Positions 1 to 9,478 of a stretch of DNA of 64,000 nt are shown here, one piece after another. The notes beneath the pieces were generated by a model that saw nothing but the letters and a program-made list of their open reading frames with translations, searched no databases and was not told the DNA's origin. Position numbers and translations under genes: made by a program. Numbering within the stretch: the first letter of the stretch is position 1; each line of letters starts with the position of its first letter. The stretch is from Streptomyces spirodelae (lineage in GTDB: Bacteria > Actinomycetota > Actinomycetes > Streptomycetales > Streptomycetaceae): positions 62,001 through 126,000 of the forward strand of contig NZ_JAFFZN010000002.1 of the NCBI RefSeq assembly GCF_017676385.1, given 5' to 3'.

Positions 1-1
1 G

Positions 2-2716
2 CAGGCCGCCAAGCCCAAGAAGTTCATCATGGACATGTTCCCGTACCCCTCGGGTGCGGGACTGCACGTCGGGCACCCCCTGGGCTACATCGCGACGGAC
101 GTCTACGCCCGCTACGCGCGGATGACCGGGCACAACGTGCTGCACACGCTGGGCTTCGACGCCTTCGGCCTGCCCGCCGAGCAGTACGCCGTACAGACGG
201 GCACACACCCGCGCGCCTCGACCGAAGCGAACATGGTGCAGATGAAGGCGCAGCTGCGCCGCCTGGGGCTGGGACACGACCAGCGCAGGTCGTTCGCGAC
301 GATCGACCCCTCGTACTACCGCTGGACCCAGTGGATCTTCCTGCAGATCTTCAACTCCTGGTACGACACCGAGGCCCGCAAGGCGCGCCCCATCGAGGAG
401 CTGGTCGAGCAGTTCGCCTCCGGCACCCGTGAGACCCCTGAGGGCTGGGGGCCGTGGAGCGAGCTGAGCGAGCGGGAGCGCGCCGACCTGCTGGGCGAGT
501 ACCGACTGGCCTACGCCTCCGACGCACCGGTCAACTGGAGCCCCGGGCTGGGCACCGTACTGGCCAACGAGGAGGTCACGGCCGACGGCCGCTCCGAGCG
601 CGGTAACTTCCCCGTCTTCAAGGCCAAGCTGCGGCAGTGGAACATGCGGATCACCGCCTACGCCGACCGCCTGCTGGAGGACCTGGAGGAGCTGGACTGG
701 CCCGAGGCGATCAAGCTGCAGCAGCGCAACTGGATCGGCCGCAGCGAGGGCGCCCGCGTCGACTTCCCGATCGACGGCGAGCGCATCCCGGTCTTCACCA
801 CCCGCCAGGACACCCTGTTCGGCACGACGTACATGGTGCTGGCTCCCGAGCACCCGCTGGTCGAGCAGTTCACCCCGGCCGCCTGGCCGGAGGGCACCCG
901 CCAGGTGTGGACCGGCGGCTATGCGACGCCGACCGAGGCGGTTGCCGCGTACCGCGCGGAGGCTGCCTCGAAGTCGGACGTCGAGCGGCAGGCCGACGCC
1001 AAGGACAAGACCGGCGTCTTCACCGGCGCGTACGCGACCAACCCGGTCAACGGCGAGCGGATTCCCGTCTTCATCGCCGACTACGTCCTGATGGGCTACG
1101 GCACCGGCGCGATCATGGCCGTCCCGGCGGGCGACCAGCGCGACTTCGAGTTCGCGCGCGCCTTCGAACTGCCGATCCGCTGCATCGTCGAGCCGACCGA
1201 CGGCCGGGGCACCGACCCCTCGACGTGGGAGACCGCTTTCGGCTCGTACGACGCGAAGATCATCAACTCCGCCAACGACGAGATCTCCCTGGACGGCCTG
1301 ACCGTCGCCGAGGCCAAGGCGCGCATCACCGAGTGGCTGGAGCGCGAGGGCATCGGCGAGGGTACCGTCAATTTCCGGCTGCGCGACTGGCTGTTCAGCA
1401 GGCAGCGCTACTGGGGCGAGCCCTTCCCGATCGTCTACGACGAGGAAGGCATCGCCCACGCGCTGCCGGAGTCGATGCTGCCGCTGGAGCTGCCCGAGGT
1501 CGAGGACTACTCGCCGCGCACCTTCGACCCGGACGACGCCGACACCTCGCCGGAGACCCCGCTGTCCCGCAACGAGGAGTGGACCAACGTCACCCTGGAC
1601 CTGGGCGACGGCAAGGGCCCGCGGCGCTTCCGCCGGGAGACCAACACCATGCCCAACTGGGCGGGCTCGTGCTGGTACGAACTGCGCTACCTGGACCCGG
1701 ACAACGACGAGAAGCTGGTCGACCCCGAGGTCGAGCGCTACTGGATGGGCCCGCGGGAGGGGCAGCCCACGGGCGGCGTCGACCTGTACGTGGGCGGTGC
1801 CGAACACGCCGTGCTGCACCTGCTGTACGCGCGTTTCTGGTCGAAGGTGCTGCACGACCTGGGCCACATCTCCTCGGCGGAGCCGTTCCACAAGCTGTAC
1901 AACCAGGGCATGATCCAGGCGTATGTCTACCGGGACGCACGCGGTATCGCCGTCCCCGCTGCCGAGGTGGAGGAGCGCGACGGCGCGTACTACTACCAGG
2001 GCGAGAAGGTAACCCGGCTGCTGGGCAAGATGGGCAAATCCCTGAAGAACGCCGTCACACCGGATGAGATCTGCACCGAGTACGGCGCCGACACGCTGCG
2101 GCTGTACGAGATGGCCATGGGCCCGCTGGACGTCTCCCGGCCCTGGGACACCCGCGCTGTCGTCGGCCAGTTCCGGCTGCTGCAGCGGCTGTGGCGCAAC
2201 GCCGTGGACGAGAAGACGGGCGAGCTGAAGGTCGTCGACAGCGAGCCGGACGAGTCCACGCTGCGCGCTGTGCACAAGGCGATCGACGGCGTCACCCAGG
2301 ACATGGCCGGGCTGCGGTTCAACACCGCGATCGCCAAGATCACCGAACTGAACAACCACGTCACCAAGCTGACCGAGGTGCCACGCACCGTGGTCGAGAC
2401 CATGGTGCTGCTGGTCGCCCCGCTGGCTCCGCACATCGCCGAGGAGCTGTGGCGCAAGCTGGGTCACGAGGAGTCGGTCGTCTACGAGGACTTCCCCGTC
2501 GCCGACCCGGCCCACCTGGTGGACGAGACCGTCACCTGCGTCGTGCAGGTCAAGGGCAAGGTCAAGGCCCGGCTGGAGGTGTCGCCCTCCGCCTCCGAGT
2601 CCGAGCTGGAGGCCCTGGCGCTGGCCGAGCCGGCGATCGCCAAGGCGCTGGGCGGAGCCGAGGTGCGCAAGGTGATCGTGCGGGCTCCCAAGCTGGTCAA
2701 CATCGTTCCCGCGTAG
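2..2716 (+). CDS. leuS: Leucyl-tRNA synthetase, 5' end outside window
   Basis: Charges tRNA-Leu with leucine in the cytoplasm. The frame is open from base 2, so the true start lies before the window; the first Met at 29 is internal because the preceding codons (QAAKPKKFI) are normal LeuRS sequence. The class I signatures are visible: the HIGH-type motif GLHVGHP near the left edge and the KMSKS-type motif KMGKS around 2026-2040. A long editing (CP1) insertion lies between them and an anticodon-binding domain follows. It ends at TAG 2714-2716, followed at once by a strong hairpin. Identity is essentially certain. Confidence 0.98.
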   Translation, partial: QAAKPKKFIMDMFPYPSGAGLHVGHPLGYIATDVYARYARMTGHNVLHTLGFDAFGLPAEQYAVQTGTHPRASTEANMVQMKAQLRRLGLGHDQRRSFATIDPSYYRWTQWIFLQIFNSWYDTEARKARPIEELVEQFASGTRETPEGWGPWSELSERERADLLGEYRLAYASDAPVNWSPGLGTVLANEEVTADGRSERGNFPVFKAKLRQWNMRITAYADRLLEDLEELDWPEAIKLQQRNWIGRSEGARVDFPIDGERIPVFTTRQDTLFGTTYMVLAPEHPLVEQFTPAAWPEGTRQVWTGGYATPTEAVAAYRAEAASKSDVERQADAKDKTGVFTGAYATNPVNGERIPVFIADYVLMGYGTGAIMAVPAGDQRDFEFARAFELPIRCIVEPTDGRGTDPSTWETAFGSYDAKIINSANDEISLDGLTVAEAKARITEWLEREGIGEGTVNFRLRDWLFSRQRYWGEPFPIVYDEEGIAHALPESMLPLELPEVEDYSPRTFDPDDADTSPETPLSRNEEWTNVTLDLGDGKGPRRFRRETNTMPNWAGSCWYELRYLDPDNDEKLVDPEVERYWMGPREGQPTGGVDLYVGGAEHAVLHLLYARFWSKVLHDLGHISSAEPFHKLYNQGMIQAYVYRDARGIAVPAAEVEERDGAYYYQGEKVTRLLGKMGKSLKNAVTPDEICTEYGADTLRLYEMAMGPLDVSRPWDTRAVVGQFRLLQRLWRNAVDEKTGELKVVDSEPDESTLRAVHKAIDGVTQDMAGLRFNTAIAKITELNNHVTKLTEVPRTVVETMVLLVAPLAPHIAEELWRKLGHEESVVYEDFPVADPAHLVDETVTCVVQVKGKVKARLEVSPSASESELEALALAEPAIAKALGGAEVRKVIVRAPKLVNIVPA

Positions 2717-2718
2717 TG

Positions 2719-2752
2719 CCTGCCGGCCCCTGCCGCGGCAGGGGCCGGCAGG
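2719..2752 (+). terminator. Perfect 34-bp palindrome after leuS
   Basis: CCTGCCGGCCCCTGCC at 2719-2734 is followed after GC by its exact reverse complement at 2737-2752, giving a 16-bp GC-rich stem starting two bases after the leuS stop. There is no U-tract, which is usual for Streptomyces hairpin terminators. Inferred to end leuS transcription. Confidence 0.85.
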
Positions 2753-2755
2753 ACC

Positions 2756-2833
2756 TCCGTGCGGAGATCGATGCGGATTTCCGTGCGGACTTCCGTGTGG
2801 AGCTCCGTGCGTGTGCGGAGATCCGTGCGGAAA
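2756..2833. repeat. Degenerate 12-bp tandem repeat
   Basis: Units resembling TCCGTGCGGAGA recur with 12-base period at 2756, 2768, 2780, 2792 and 2822; one unit at 2804 is stretched by six bases. The array sits between the leuS hairpin and the next gene. No function is apparent. Confidence 0.75.
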
Positions 2834-2948
2834 CCGACCCCTACGGGACGTTACGGGGGCGGCTCCGGGTCGACTGGAACCCGGCGGCGCCCCCGCCCGT
2901 TTACGCTGAACGGAGACGGGTGACGGACGGACGACGAAGGAGCGATCT

Positions 2949-3767
2949 GTGGACGTGGGAGTCGTCATCGGCCTGATGTTCGTGCTGGCCGTCCTCATCT
3001 TCGGCACGATTGTCACGCTGCGGGTCGTCCGGGCCGTCAAACGCGGCGTGGAGCGCACCGGAGCGCAGGTGCGGCGCACGGCGGAGGAGACGCTGCTCAA
3101 GGCCCGCTCGGCGCAGCCCGGCCCGGTCGGCGAAGCCGCCCGTATCCGCCTGGAGTTGCGCTCCTCGATCGACGGCACCCGTGCCGCGCTGGAAGCCGGC
3201 GCGCGGAACGACCCGAGCCTCGCCGAAGCCGTCGATCTCCTCGACAAGCTGCACGAACACGCCCGCCACCTGGACGGCGAACTGCGGCTGCTGATGGAGC
3301 GAGAGCCGAACCACTCCCGGATCGCCGACCGGCTGCCCGAGGCGCGGGAGCGGATGCGGCACATCAAGGAGTCGGCGGACTCGCTGCGCTTCGCGGCCCA
3401 GGACCGGGCACGGCAGTTCGACCTGGAGGGGCTGAAGTCCCTCCGTGAGCGGATCGACATCGAGTCCGGTGCCCTCCGGCACTGGACCCCGGGCCCCGAC
3501 CCCGCGGACGACAGGACGTCGTCCGGCTCCCCGTCGGCCGACGGCTTGCCGTCCGGCGCCCAGTCGTCCGGCGCCTCGGCCACCGACGCCTCCCGGCCGG
3601 ACGCCGTTCCCGCCGACGGGCAGGGTGAGGAGCCCAGGAAGCCCGAGCTGGGGCCGTCCGAGCAGGACGGTCTCCAGGCGTCCCTGGCCGATCTGACCGA
3701 TCCCACCGCCGAGCGGAAGGGTCCGGTGACGGCGTTCGAGAAGCGCCGCCCGCGGAGCGCCTCCTGA
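2949..3767 (+). CDS. Membrane-anchored protein of unknown function
   Basis: A 272-residue protein with one N-terminal hydrophobic segment (about residues 3-25, VVIGLMFVLAVLIFGTIVTL) followed by basic residues, so probably a single-span membrane protein with a cytoplasmic tail. The middle (about 30-165) is charged and helical in appearance, suggesting coiled coil. The C-terminus (about 175-272) is Ser/Pro/Asp/Gly-rich and probably disordered. The GTG start at 2949 is preceded by AAGGAG with good spacing. The position between leuS and a degV gene matches a conserved Streptomyces hypothetical protein. I do not recognise a functional domain. Confidence 0.8.
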   Translation: MDVGVVIGLMFVLAVLIFGTIVTLRVVRAVKRGVERTGAQVRRTAEETLLKARSAQPGPVGEAARIRLELRSSIDGTRAALEAGARNDPSLAEAVDLLDKLHEHARHLDGELRLLMEREPNHSRIADRLPEARERMRHIKESADSLRFAAQDRARQFDLEGLKSLRERIDIESGALRHWTPGPDPADDRTSSGSPSADGLPSGAQSSGASATDASRPDAVPADGQGEEPRKPELGPSEQDGLQASLADLTDPTAERKGPVTAFEKRRPRSAS

Positions 3768-3802
3768 ACAGCCCCGGTCCGCCGCCCGATACGCTCCGTC
3801 CC

Positions 3803-4648
3803 ATGCACGGCCTCCTTGCGATCGTCACGGATTCCACCGCCTATCTGCCGCCCGAGGCGCTGCGGCGGCACGGGATCGAGGCCGTGCCGCTGACCGTCGT
3901 ACTCGGCGAGGAGGCGCTGGAGGAGGGCACCGAGATCTCCGCCCGTTCGCTGGCGAGCGCCTTGCGCGAGCGGCGCCCTGTCACCACCTCCCGGCCCAGT
4001 CCGGAGACCTTCGCGCGCACCTACCGCGCGGCGGCCGAGGCGGGCGCGGCGGGAGTTGTCTCGCTGCACCTGTCGGCCGAGTTCTCCGGCACCTACGACG
4101 CCGCCCTGCTGGCCGCCGGGCAGGCGCCGGTGCCGGTGCGCGTGGTGGACACCGGAGTTGTCGCCATGGCCCTGGGATTCTGCGCCCTGGCGGCCGCCGA
4201 GGCGGCCGAGGCAGGAGCGTCGCTGGACGAGGCGGTAGCGGCGGCGCAGAAGCGCGCCGAAGGCACCTCGGCGGTCTTCTACGTCGACACCCTCGACTAT
4301 CTGCGCCGGGGCGGCCGCATCGGCGCCGCCCAGGCGCTGCTGGGCTCCGCGCTCGCCGTCAAACCGCTGCTGGAGGTGGCGGACGGCCGGATCGGGATGC
4401 TGGAGAAGGTCAGGACCGCCTCCAAGGCCATCGCGAGGCTGGAGGAGATCGTGGTCGAGCGGGCCGGGGACGCCCGGGTGGACATCGCGGTGCACCACCT
4501 GGCTGCCGCCGAGCGCGCCGAGCAGCTCGCGGAGCGGTTCCGCACGCGGGTCCCGGGGCTGCGGGAGCTGCATGTGAGCGAGGTGGGCGCGGTCATCGGC
4601 GCGCACACAGGTCCTGGGCTGCTGGGGGCCGTGCTCTCCCTCAGATGA
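3803..4648 (+). CDS. DegV family protein (fatty-acid-binding)
   Basis: 281 residues, full length for DegV/FakB-type proteins, which bind a fatty acid and in Firmicutes present it to a fatty-acid kinase. The first strand carries the family motif TDSTAYLP (about residues 8-15). TSRPSPETF near residue 60 corresponds to the conserved T-S-x-P-S loop, and HLSAEFSGTY and DTLDYLRRGGRIG are further family signatures. The C-terminal GPGLLG loop is present. No FakA-like kinase is adjacent, so its partner is not evident. Role beyond lipid binding is inferred. Confidence 0.9.
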   Translation: MHGLLAIVTDSTAYLPPEALRRHGIEAVPLTVVLGEEALEEGTEISARSLASALRERRPVTTSRPSPETFARTYRAAAEAGAAGVVSLHLSAEFSGTYDAALLAAGQAPVPVRVVDTGVVAMALGFCALAAAEAAEAGASLDEAVAAAQKRAEGTSAVFYVDTLDYLRRGGRIGAAQALLGSALAVKPLLEVADGRIGMLEKVRTASKAIARLEEIVVERAGDARVDIAVHHLAAAERAEQLAERFRTRVPGLRELHVSEVGAVIGAHTGPGLLGAVLSLR

Positions 4649-4657
4649 GTGAGCGAG

Positions 4658-4684
4658 TTTTCCACAACTCGCGGGTTGTCCACC
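4658..4684. promoter_or_regulatory. Pair of DnaA-box-like nonamers upstream of comEA
   Basis: TTTTCCACA (4658-4666) and TTGTCCACC (4676-4684) each differ by one base from the Streptomyces DnaA box TTGTCCACA. They flank a small inverted repeat (CACAAC/GTTGTC) in the 82-bp gap before comEA. Whether DnaA binds is unknown. Confidence 0.35.
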
Positions 4685-4736
4685 GGAATCGAGCAAGATC
4701 ACTGCGCTGAGGTCCGGCTGCCTACCGTCGGTGGGC

Positions 4737-6338
4737 ATGAGCGAACGAGCAGTAGAAGCAGCAGCAGAGGCAGAAGAAGCAGCCGAAGCAGCGAAGTCAG
4801 CCGGTGTCCGGGGCGGGCAGGCGGTGCCGGAGTACGCGGCGGGTGGGGGAGCCGAGGGCGCCCTCGGCGGGAGCGTGGCCGGAACGGGTGCGGGAGCTGG
4901 AATCGGGGCGGGGGCCGGGAGCGGCGAGGGGAGCGGCGGCGGTGCCGGGATCAGGCGGCCTCCGCGCCGTCGGCCGCCCCGGGGTCCTCGCGCGGCCCCG
5001 GGCCCTGGGCCGGGGCGACGGCGTGCACACGGCCGGCCACGACGGGTGCGCCCACCGGCTCAGGAGCCCCGCGCGGCGCTCCGCGCCCGCTCGCTGCTGA
5101 CGGAACCCCCTCCCAGCGAGCCCTCGGGCCCCGAGCCCCCTGCGAGCACGGTGCCGGAAGCGCTGCCGGAGGCGGAACGGCCGGATTCCGCTCCCGACCC
5201 CGATCCCGACCCCGCTTCGGCTCCCCTCCCTGTGATGCCGCGCGCCGAGGCCATCGCGGCGGCCCGTGCGGCTGTGCGGGACGGCAGGGAGCGCAACGGC
5301 CACCAGCGCCGTGCTGTGCCGGGTTCCGGCGGCCCGCAGACTCCGGTGCCGACTCCGTCTTCGTCTCCGGCTCTGTCACTGGCTCCGACTGCGGTTGCGG
5401 CTCCGCCCGCACGCCCGCCATCGGTACGGGGACCCGGCCCTCGCACCGAGCCCCTGCCCGAGCCGGTGTGGCCCGAAGCGCTCGCTGAGCCGGGGCCCGG
5501 GGACGGTTCGGAGCCGGGGCGGGTGGGTGGCGGCTTCTTCACCGAGCAGCGGGAGGAGCGAGAGGAGCCCGAGCAACGGGACAGGGTGTCTGGCCGGCTG
5601 TCGTTGCGGGAGCGCTGGGGGCTCGCCCTGGAGGAGCGGCTGCCGGTGTGGCTGCGGGTTCGGTGCGGGATGGAGCCCAAGACACTGGTGGCGCTCTGCC
5701 TGGTGCTGTTGGTCGCAGTCGGCTTCGCGGTGCACCACTTCTGGACGGGACGGCCCCAGGAGGTCGCGGTCCCCAGCGCACCGAGCGCCCCGGAGGGCGG
5801 CGCTTCGGCACCTCCTACGGAGGGCGGGGCCTCCCCTGCCCTCGCCGCAGGCGGGGCCGCCCCGGGCGCGACCGGCGCCGCGAGCGGCAAGCGGCTGGTG
5901 GTCGACGTCTCGGGGAAGGTGCGCAATCCAGGGGTGCGGCGGCTGCCCGCCGGGTCACGGGTGGCCGACGCGCTGGAGGCCGCAGGCGGGGTGCGCAAGG
6001 GAGCAGATACCAAGGGCTTGAACCGGGCCCGACTGCTGGTGGACGGCGAGCAGATCGTGGTGGGCGCGCCCGGCGGCTCCCAGGCCGCCGCCGGCACCGG
6101 GCCGGGCCCCGCACCGGGACCGGCCGGCGGAGCAGGTGCCTCGGGAGCGCCGATCAGCCTCAACTCGGCCACCAAGGAGCAGTTGGAGACCTTGCCGGGC
6201 GTCGGTCCCGTGCTGGCGCAGCACATCATCGACTACCGCACAGAGCACGGCGGCTTCCGCTCGATCGACCAGCTCCAGGATGTCAACGGCATCGGGGAGA
6301 AGCGCTTCGCGGACATCAAGCCGCAGGTGACGCCATGA
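4737..6338 (+). CDS. comEA: ComEA-type helix-hairpin-helix DNA-binding protein
   Basis: A membrane-anchored DNA receptor-like protein. From the N-terminus: a roughly 300-residue Ala/Pro/Arg/Glu/Gly-rich low-complexity region; a membrane segment (TLVALCLVLLVAVGFAVHHF, about residues 315-335); a Gly/Ala/Pro linker; an SLBB domain beginning KRLVVDVSGKVRNPGV; and a C-terminal helix-hairpin-helix pair (LNSATKEQLETLPGVGPVLA, then GIGEKRFADIKP). ATG at 4737 is used; an in-frame GTG at 4731 is also possible. The TGA overlaps the comEC ATG. Classical ComEA is much shorter, so the long N-terminal region is unusual. Natural transformation is not established in Streptomyces, so the true role is open. Confidence 0.88.
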   Translation: MSERAVEAAAEAEEAAEAAKSAGVRGGQAVPEYAAGGGAEGALGGSVAGTGAGAGIGAGAGSGEGSGGGAGIRRPPRRRPPRGPRAAPGPGPGRRRAHGRPRRVRPPAQEPRAALRARSLLTEPPPSEPSGPEPPASTVPEALPEAERPDSAPDPDPDPASAPLPVMPRAEAIAAARAAVRDGRERNGHQRRAVPGSGGPQTPVPTPSSSPALSLAPTAVAAPPARPPSVRGPGPRTEPLPEPVWPEALAEPGPGDGSEPGRVGGGFFTEQREEREEPEQRDRVSGRLSLRERWGLALEERLPVWLRVRCGMEPKTLVALCLVLLVAVGFAVHHFWTGRPQEVAVPSAPSAPEGGASAPPTEGGASPALAAGGAAPGATGAASGKRLVVDVSGKVRNPGVRRLPAGSRVADALEAAGGVRKGADTKGLNRARLLVDGEQIVVGAPGGSQAAAGTGPGPAPGPAGGAGASGAPISLNSATKEQLETLPGVGPVLAQHIIDYRTEHGGFRSIDQLQDVNGIGEKRFADIKPQVTP

Positions 6339-9300
6339 GCGGCGGCGGGCCGGCGGCCGGAGCACGTGCCGGACCGCGCCCCGGCGGGCCGCCGGACGCA
6401 CGGAGCGCGGAGGAGGCGCCGGTGCCCGGTCCGGGCCTGTCCCCGGGCCCGGCGACGGACGGCTTGTCGTCGCGGGAAGAACCCTCCGATCTGCGGCTGG
6501 TGCTGCCCGCTCTGGCGGCCTGGGCGGCGGCAGCCTTGGCGCTGGGCGCATCGGCGGAGCAAGCCGCGATCGGTGTGGCTCTCTGCGCTCTGGTGGGGCT
6601 GACTCTGCTGGCCTGGTCGATGAAGAGCGCCCGGGCCGACGGGAGCCATCCGGCAACCGCGCATGCCCCAGCTCCGGCCGCGACGCTCCCCTCCCACCTC
6701 TCCCGCCCCGCGCGCCCAGGCCGGCCAGCGCCTCGTCGGCGGCGTCCCGGCCGGAGGCTGCTGGTGGGTGCCGCGGTCACCTGGCTGTGTGCCGCGGCGG
6801 CGGGCGGCAGCGCGGCGCTGTACGCCGCCGATCTGCACAGAGGGCCGTTGCCGGGGCTGGCCGACAGCCACGCGCGGGCCACCGTCGAGGTCACTCTCAC
6901 CAAGGACCCACGGCTGACCCGGCCCAGCACGCGGGGCGCGCGGCAGTTGGCCGGGATGGTGGTGGCCCCGGCCCGGGCGGTCGCGCTGGTGGACGAGGAC
7001 GGTGCCAGGACCCGGCTGCGTACCCCGGTGCTGCTGCTCGTCCGGGTGGAGCAGGACGGTGACGGGGGCGGTGGAAAGGAGGCCGCGGCGAAGGCGGCGC
7101 GGTCCGGATGGCTGCGGCTGCTTCCCTCCACCCGCCTGCGGGTACGGGCCGAGCTCGTGCCGCCCGCCTCCGGCCGGAGAGGGGGCCAGGACATCGCGGC
7201 GGTGCTGCGGACGGGCCCCGGGCCCCCGGAGATCGTCGCCGGGCCGACGGCTGTCCAGCGGGCTGCGGGCGAGCTGCGGGCCGGGCTTCGGGAGGCGAGC
7301 GCGGGGCTCGGTGCGGACGCGCGAGGGCTGCTGCCCGGCCTGGTGGTGGGGGACACCTCGCGACTGAGCCAGGAGCTGGTCGACGCGTTCCGCACGACGG
7401 ACATGAGTCATTTGCTCGCCGTAAGCGGGGCAAACCTCTCCATCCTGTTGTTCGTTCTGATCGGACCGCCCGGGCTGGCGCACCGTGCGGAGCGGCGGGG
7501 TCTCGCGCCCCGGCTCGGACTTCCCCTGCGCGCTACCGCGGTGGTGGCCGCGCTGCTGACGCTGGGCTTCGTGGTGGTGTGCAGGCCGGAACCGAGCGTG
7601 CTGCGGGCGGCGGTGTGCGGCCTGATCACGGTGTGGGCGATCGGTACCGGGCGGCGGCGTTCGCTGCTGCCCGCGCTGGCGGCAGCGGTGCTGCTGCTGG
7701 TCTTCTACGACCCCTGGCTGGCACGGGACTTCGGGTTCCTGCTCTCCGTGCTGGCCACGGCGTCCCTGCTGACGGTGGCGCCCCGGTGGTCGGCGGCGCT
7801 GCGGCGGCGCGGCTGTCCGGGCCGGCCGGCCGAGGCGCTGGCGGCAGCGGCCGCCGCGCAGGCGGCATGCGCGCCGGTGGTCGTGGTGCTGGCGGCACAT
7901 GTGAGCCTGGTTGCGGTGCCGTGCAACCTCCTCGCGGAGTTCGCGGTGGCACCGGCCACGGTCCTGGGTTTCGCCGCGCTGGCGACCGCACCGGTGGCGA
8001 TGCCGGTGGCGAAGGGGCTCGCGTGGCTGGCCGGTTGGCCGGTGGAGGCCATCGCGGGCATCGCGCGGGCGGGTGCCGGGCTGCCGGGCGGGGAGATCGG
8101 CTGGCCCGCCACCTGGACGGGTGCGCTGGCGCTGGCGGTCACGCTGGTCGTGGTGCTGGTGGTGGGGGCCCGGCTGACGTCGCCGTATCGACGGTGGCTG
8201 TGTGCCGCCTGCGCGTTGGTGCTGCTGCTGGTGGTGCTGCGGCCGACGCCGCTGGTGCGGCCGTTCACCGGGTGGCCGCCCACGGGGTGGCGGATGGTGG
8301 CCTGTGATGTCGGGCAGGGCGACGCGCTGGTGCTGGCCGTTGACGGGGAGCGGGGCGGCTCGGGCGGGGCGGTCGTGGTGGACGCGGGTCCCGATCCCGA
8401 AGCCGTCGACAGATGCCTGCGTCAGCTGGGGGTGCGCACGGTTTTGCTGGTCGTGCTGACCCACTTCCACGCCGACCATGTGGCCGGACTTCCGGGGCTG
8501 CTGCGCGGACGGAGGGTGGGAGCGATCCAGACCACGGGTCTGGCGCGGCCGCCGGGCCAGGCGGAGTTCGTACGCGGCACGGCGCGCCGGGCGGGGGTCC
8601 CGGTGCTCGGTGCGCGGGCGGGGGAGCGGCGCCGGGCCGGGGATCTGCGCTGGGAGGTGGTGTGGCCGCCGTCCCCGGCCGCGGGCGGCACGGGGGCCGG
8701 CGCACACGGCAGCGGGGGAGGAGAGGAGCGGAGCGGGGAAGGTGCCAACGACGCGAGCGTCACGCTGCTCGTCCGTACCTCGGGCCTGCGGCTGTTCCTT
8801 CCGGGGGACCTCGAACCTGCGGCGCAGCAGGCGCTGCTGGCCCTGCGGCCCGACCTGCCGCGGGTCGACGTGCTCAAGGTTGCGCACCATGGCTCGCGCT
8901 TCCAGGACCCGGAGCTGTTGCGGCGGTTGCGGCCACGGGTGGCCCTGGTCTCGGCCGGCCGGGAGAACCCGTACGGACACCCGGCGCCGGAAACGCTGAA
9001 CGAGCTGACGGCCTCCGGGGCCCTCGTGGCGAGGACCGATCGGCACGGCGCCCTGGCCCTGATGAGGCGCCCGGACGGCACCCCCGCCGTGGTGACCCAG
9101 CGGGGCAGCCCCCTCGCCGTCGGGACGGTCAGCCGCGCTCCAGCCAGCCCTCGTGGGCGGCGGCGAGGGAGTCCAGCAGGGCGGGGTCGTAGGCGGCCTG
9201 CGGGTCTTCCAGGACCACCAGCCACTGGGCGTCCTCGGCGTCGTCCTCCCCGGCGAGCGCTTCGCGGACCAGCTCGGGTTCCTCGGCGAGCCCGAGGCGC

Positions 9301-9478
9301 ACTTCGAGCTCGGCGGCGACCTCTTCGGCCGCGTCCCTGTCGGGCAGCACCAGTACATGCCGTACGTCGTTCACCGGGGCATTCTCTCAACGGCGCCCCG
9401 GAGAGTGGCTCCGCGGGGGAGCCGCGGAGGGCAGCTCCACGGGCCGTGGTGTCGGTGCGGCGTGGGATGCTGGTCGCG
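6335..9478 (+). CDS. comEC: ComEC-type DNA channel / metallo-hydrolase; frame stays open into holA
   Basis: A multi-span inner-membrane protein of the ComEC/Rec2 family. The ATG at 6335 overlaps the comEA stop (ATGA). Visible parts are an N-terminal membrane region, the competence domain with DMSHLLAVSGANLSILL near residue 350, many hydrophobic spans up to about residue 640, and a C-terminal metallo-beta-lactamase domain with THFHADH near residue 710 and FLPGDLE, HHGSRF and NPYGHP further on. Recognisable ComEC sequence ends near 9120. The frame has no stop after that: it crosses an Arg-rich stretch antisense to a small gene and continues in register through holA to 10468. The end given is therefore the last base before the holA ATG, not a stop codon. 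Confidence 0.85.
9129..9374 (-). CDS. Small acidic conserved hypothetical protein (81 aa)
   Basis: Encodes MNDVRHVLVLPDRDAAEEVA... ending in SLAAAHEGWLERG. The composition (Asp/Glu/Leu-rich, normal third-position GC) looks like a real protein, whereas the opposite frame is Arg/Pro-rich junk, which supports coding on the minus strand. It lies in the gap between the recognisable ends of comEC and holA, antisense to both. I have no functional prediction; it resembles small proteins annotated at this place in other streptomycetes. Confidence 0.7.
   Translation of the reverse strand: MNDVRHVLVLPDRDAAEEVAAELEVRLGLAEEPELVREALAGEDDAEDAQWLVVLEDPQAAYDPALLDSLAAAHEGWLERG

Noticed and set aside
9129..9478. 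The Arg-rich ComEC tail as a functional domain
   Set aside because: It mirrors the antisense small gene and has no recognisable motif, so it is more likely a passive read-through.
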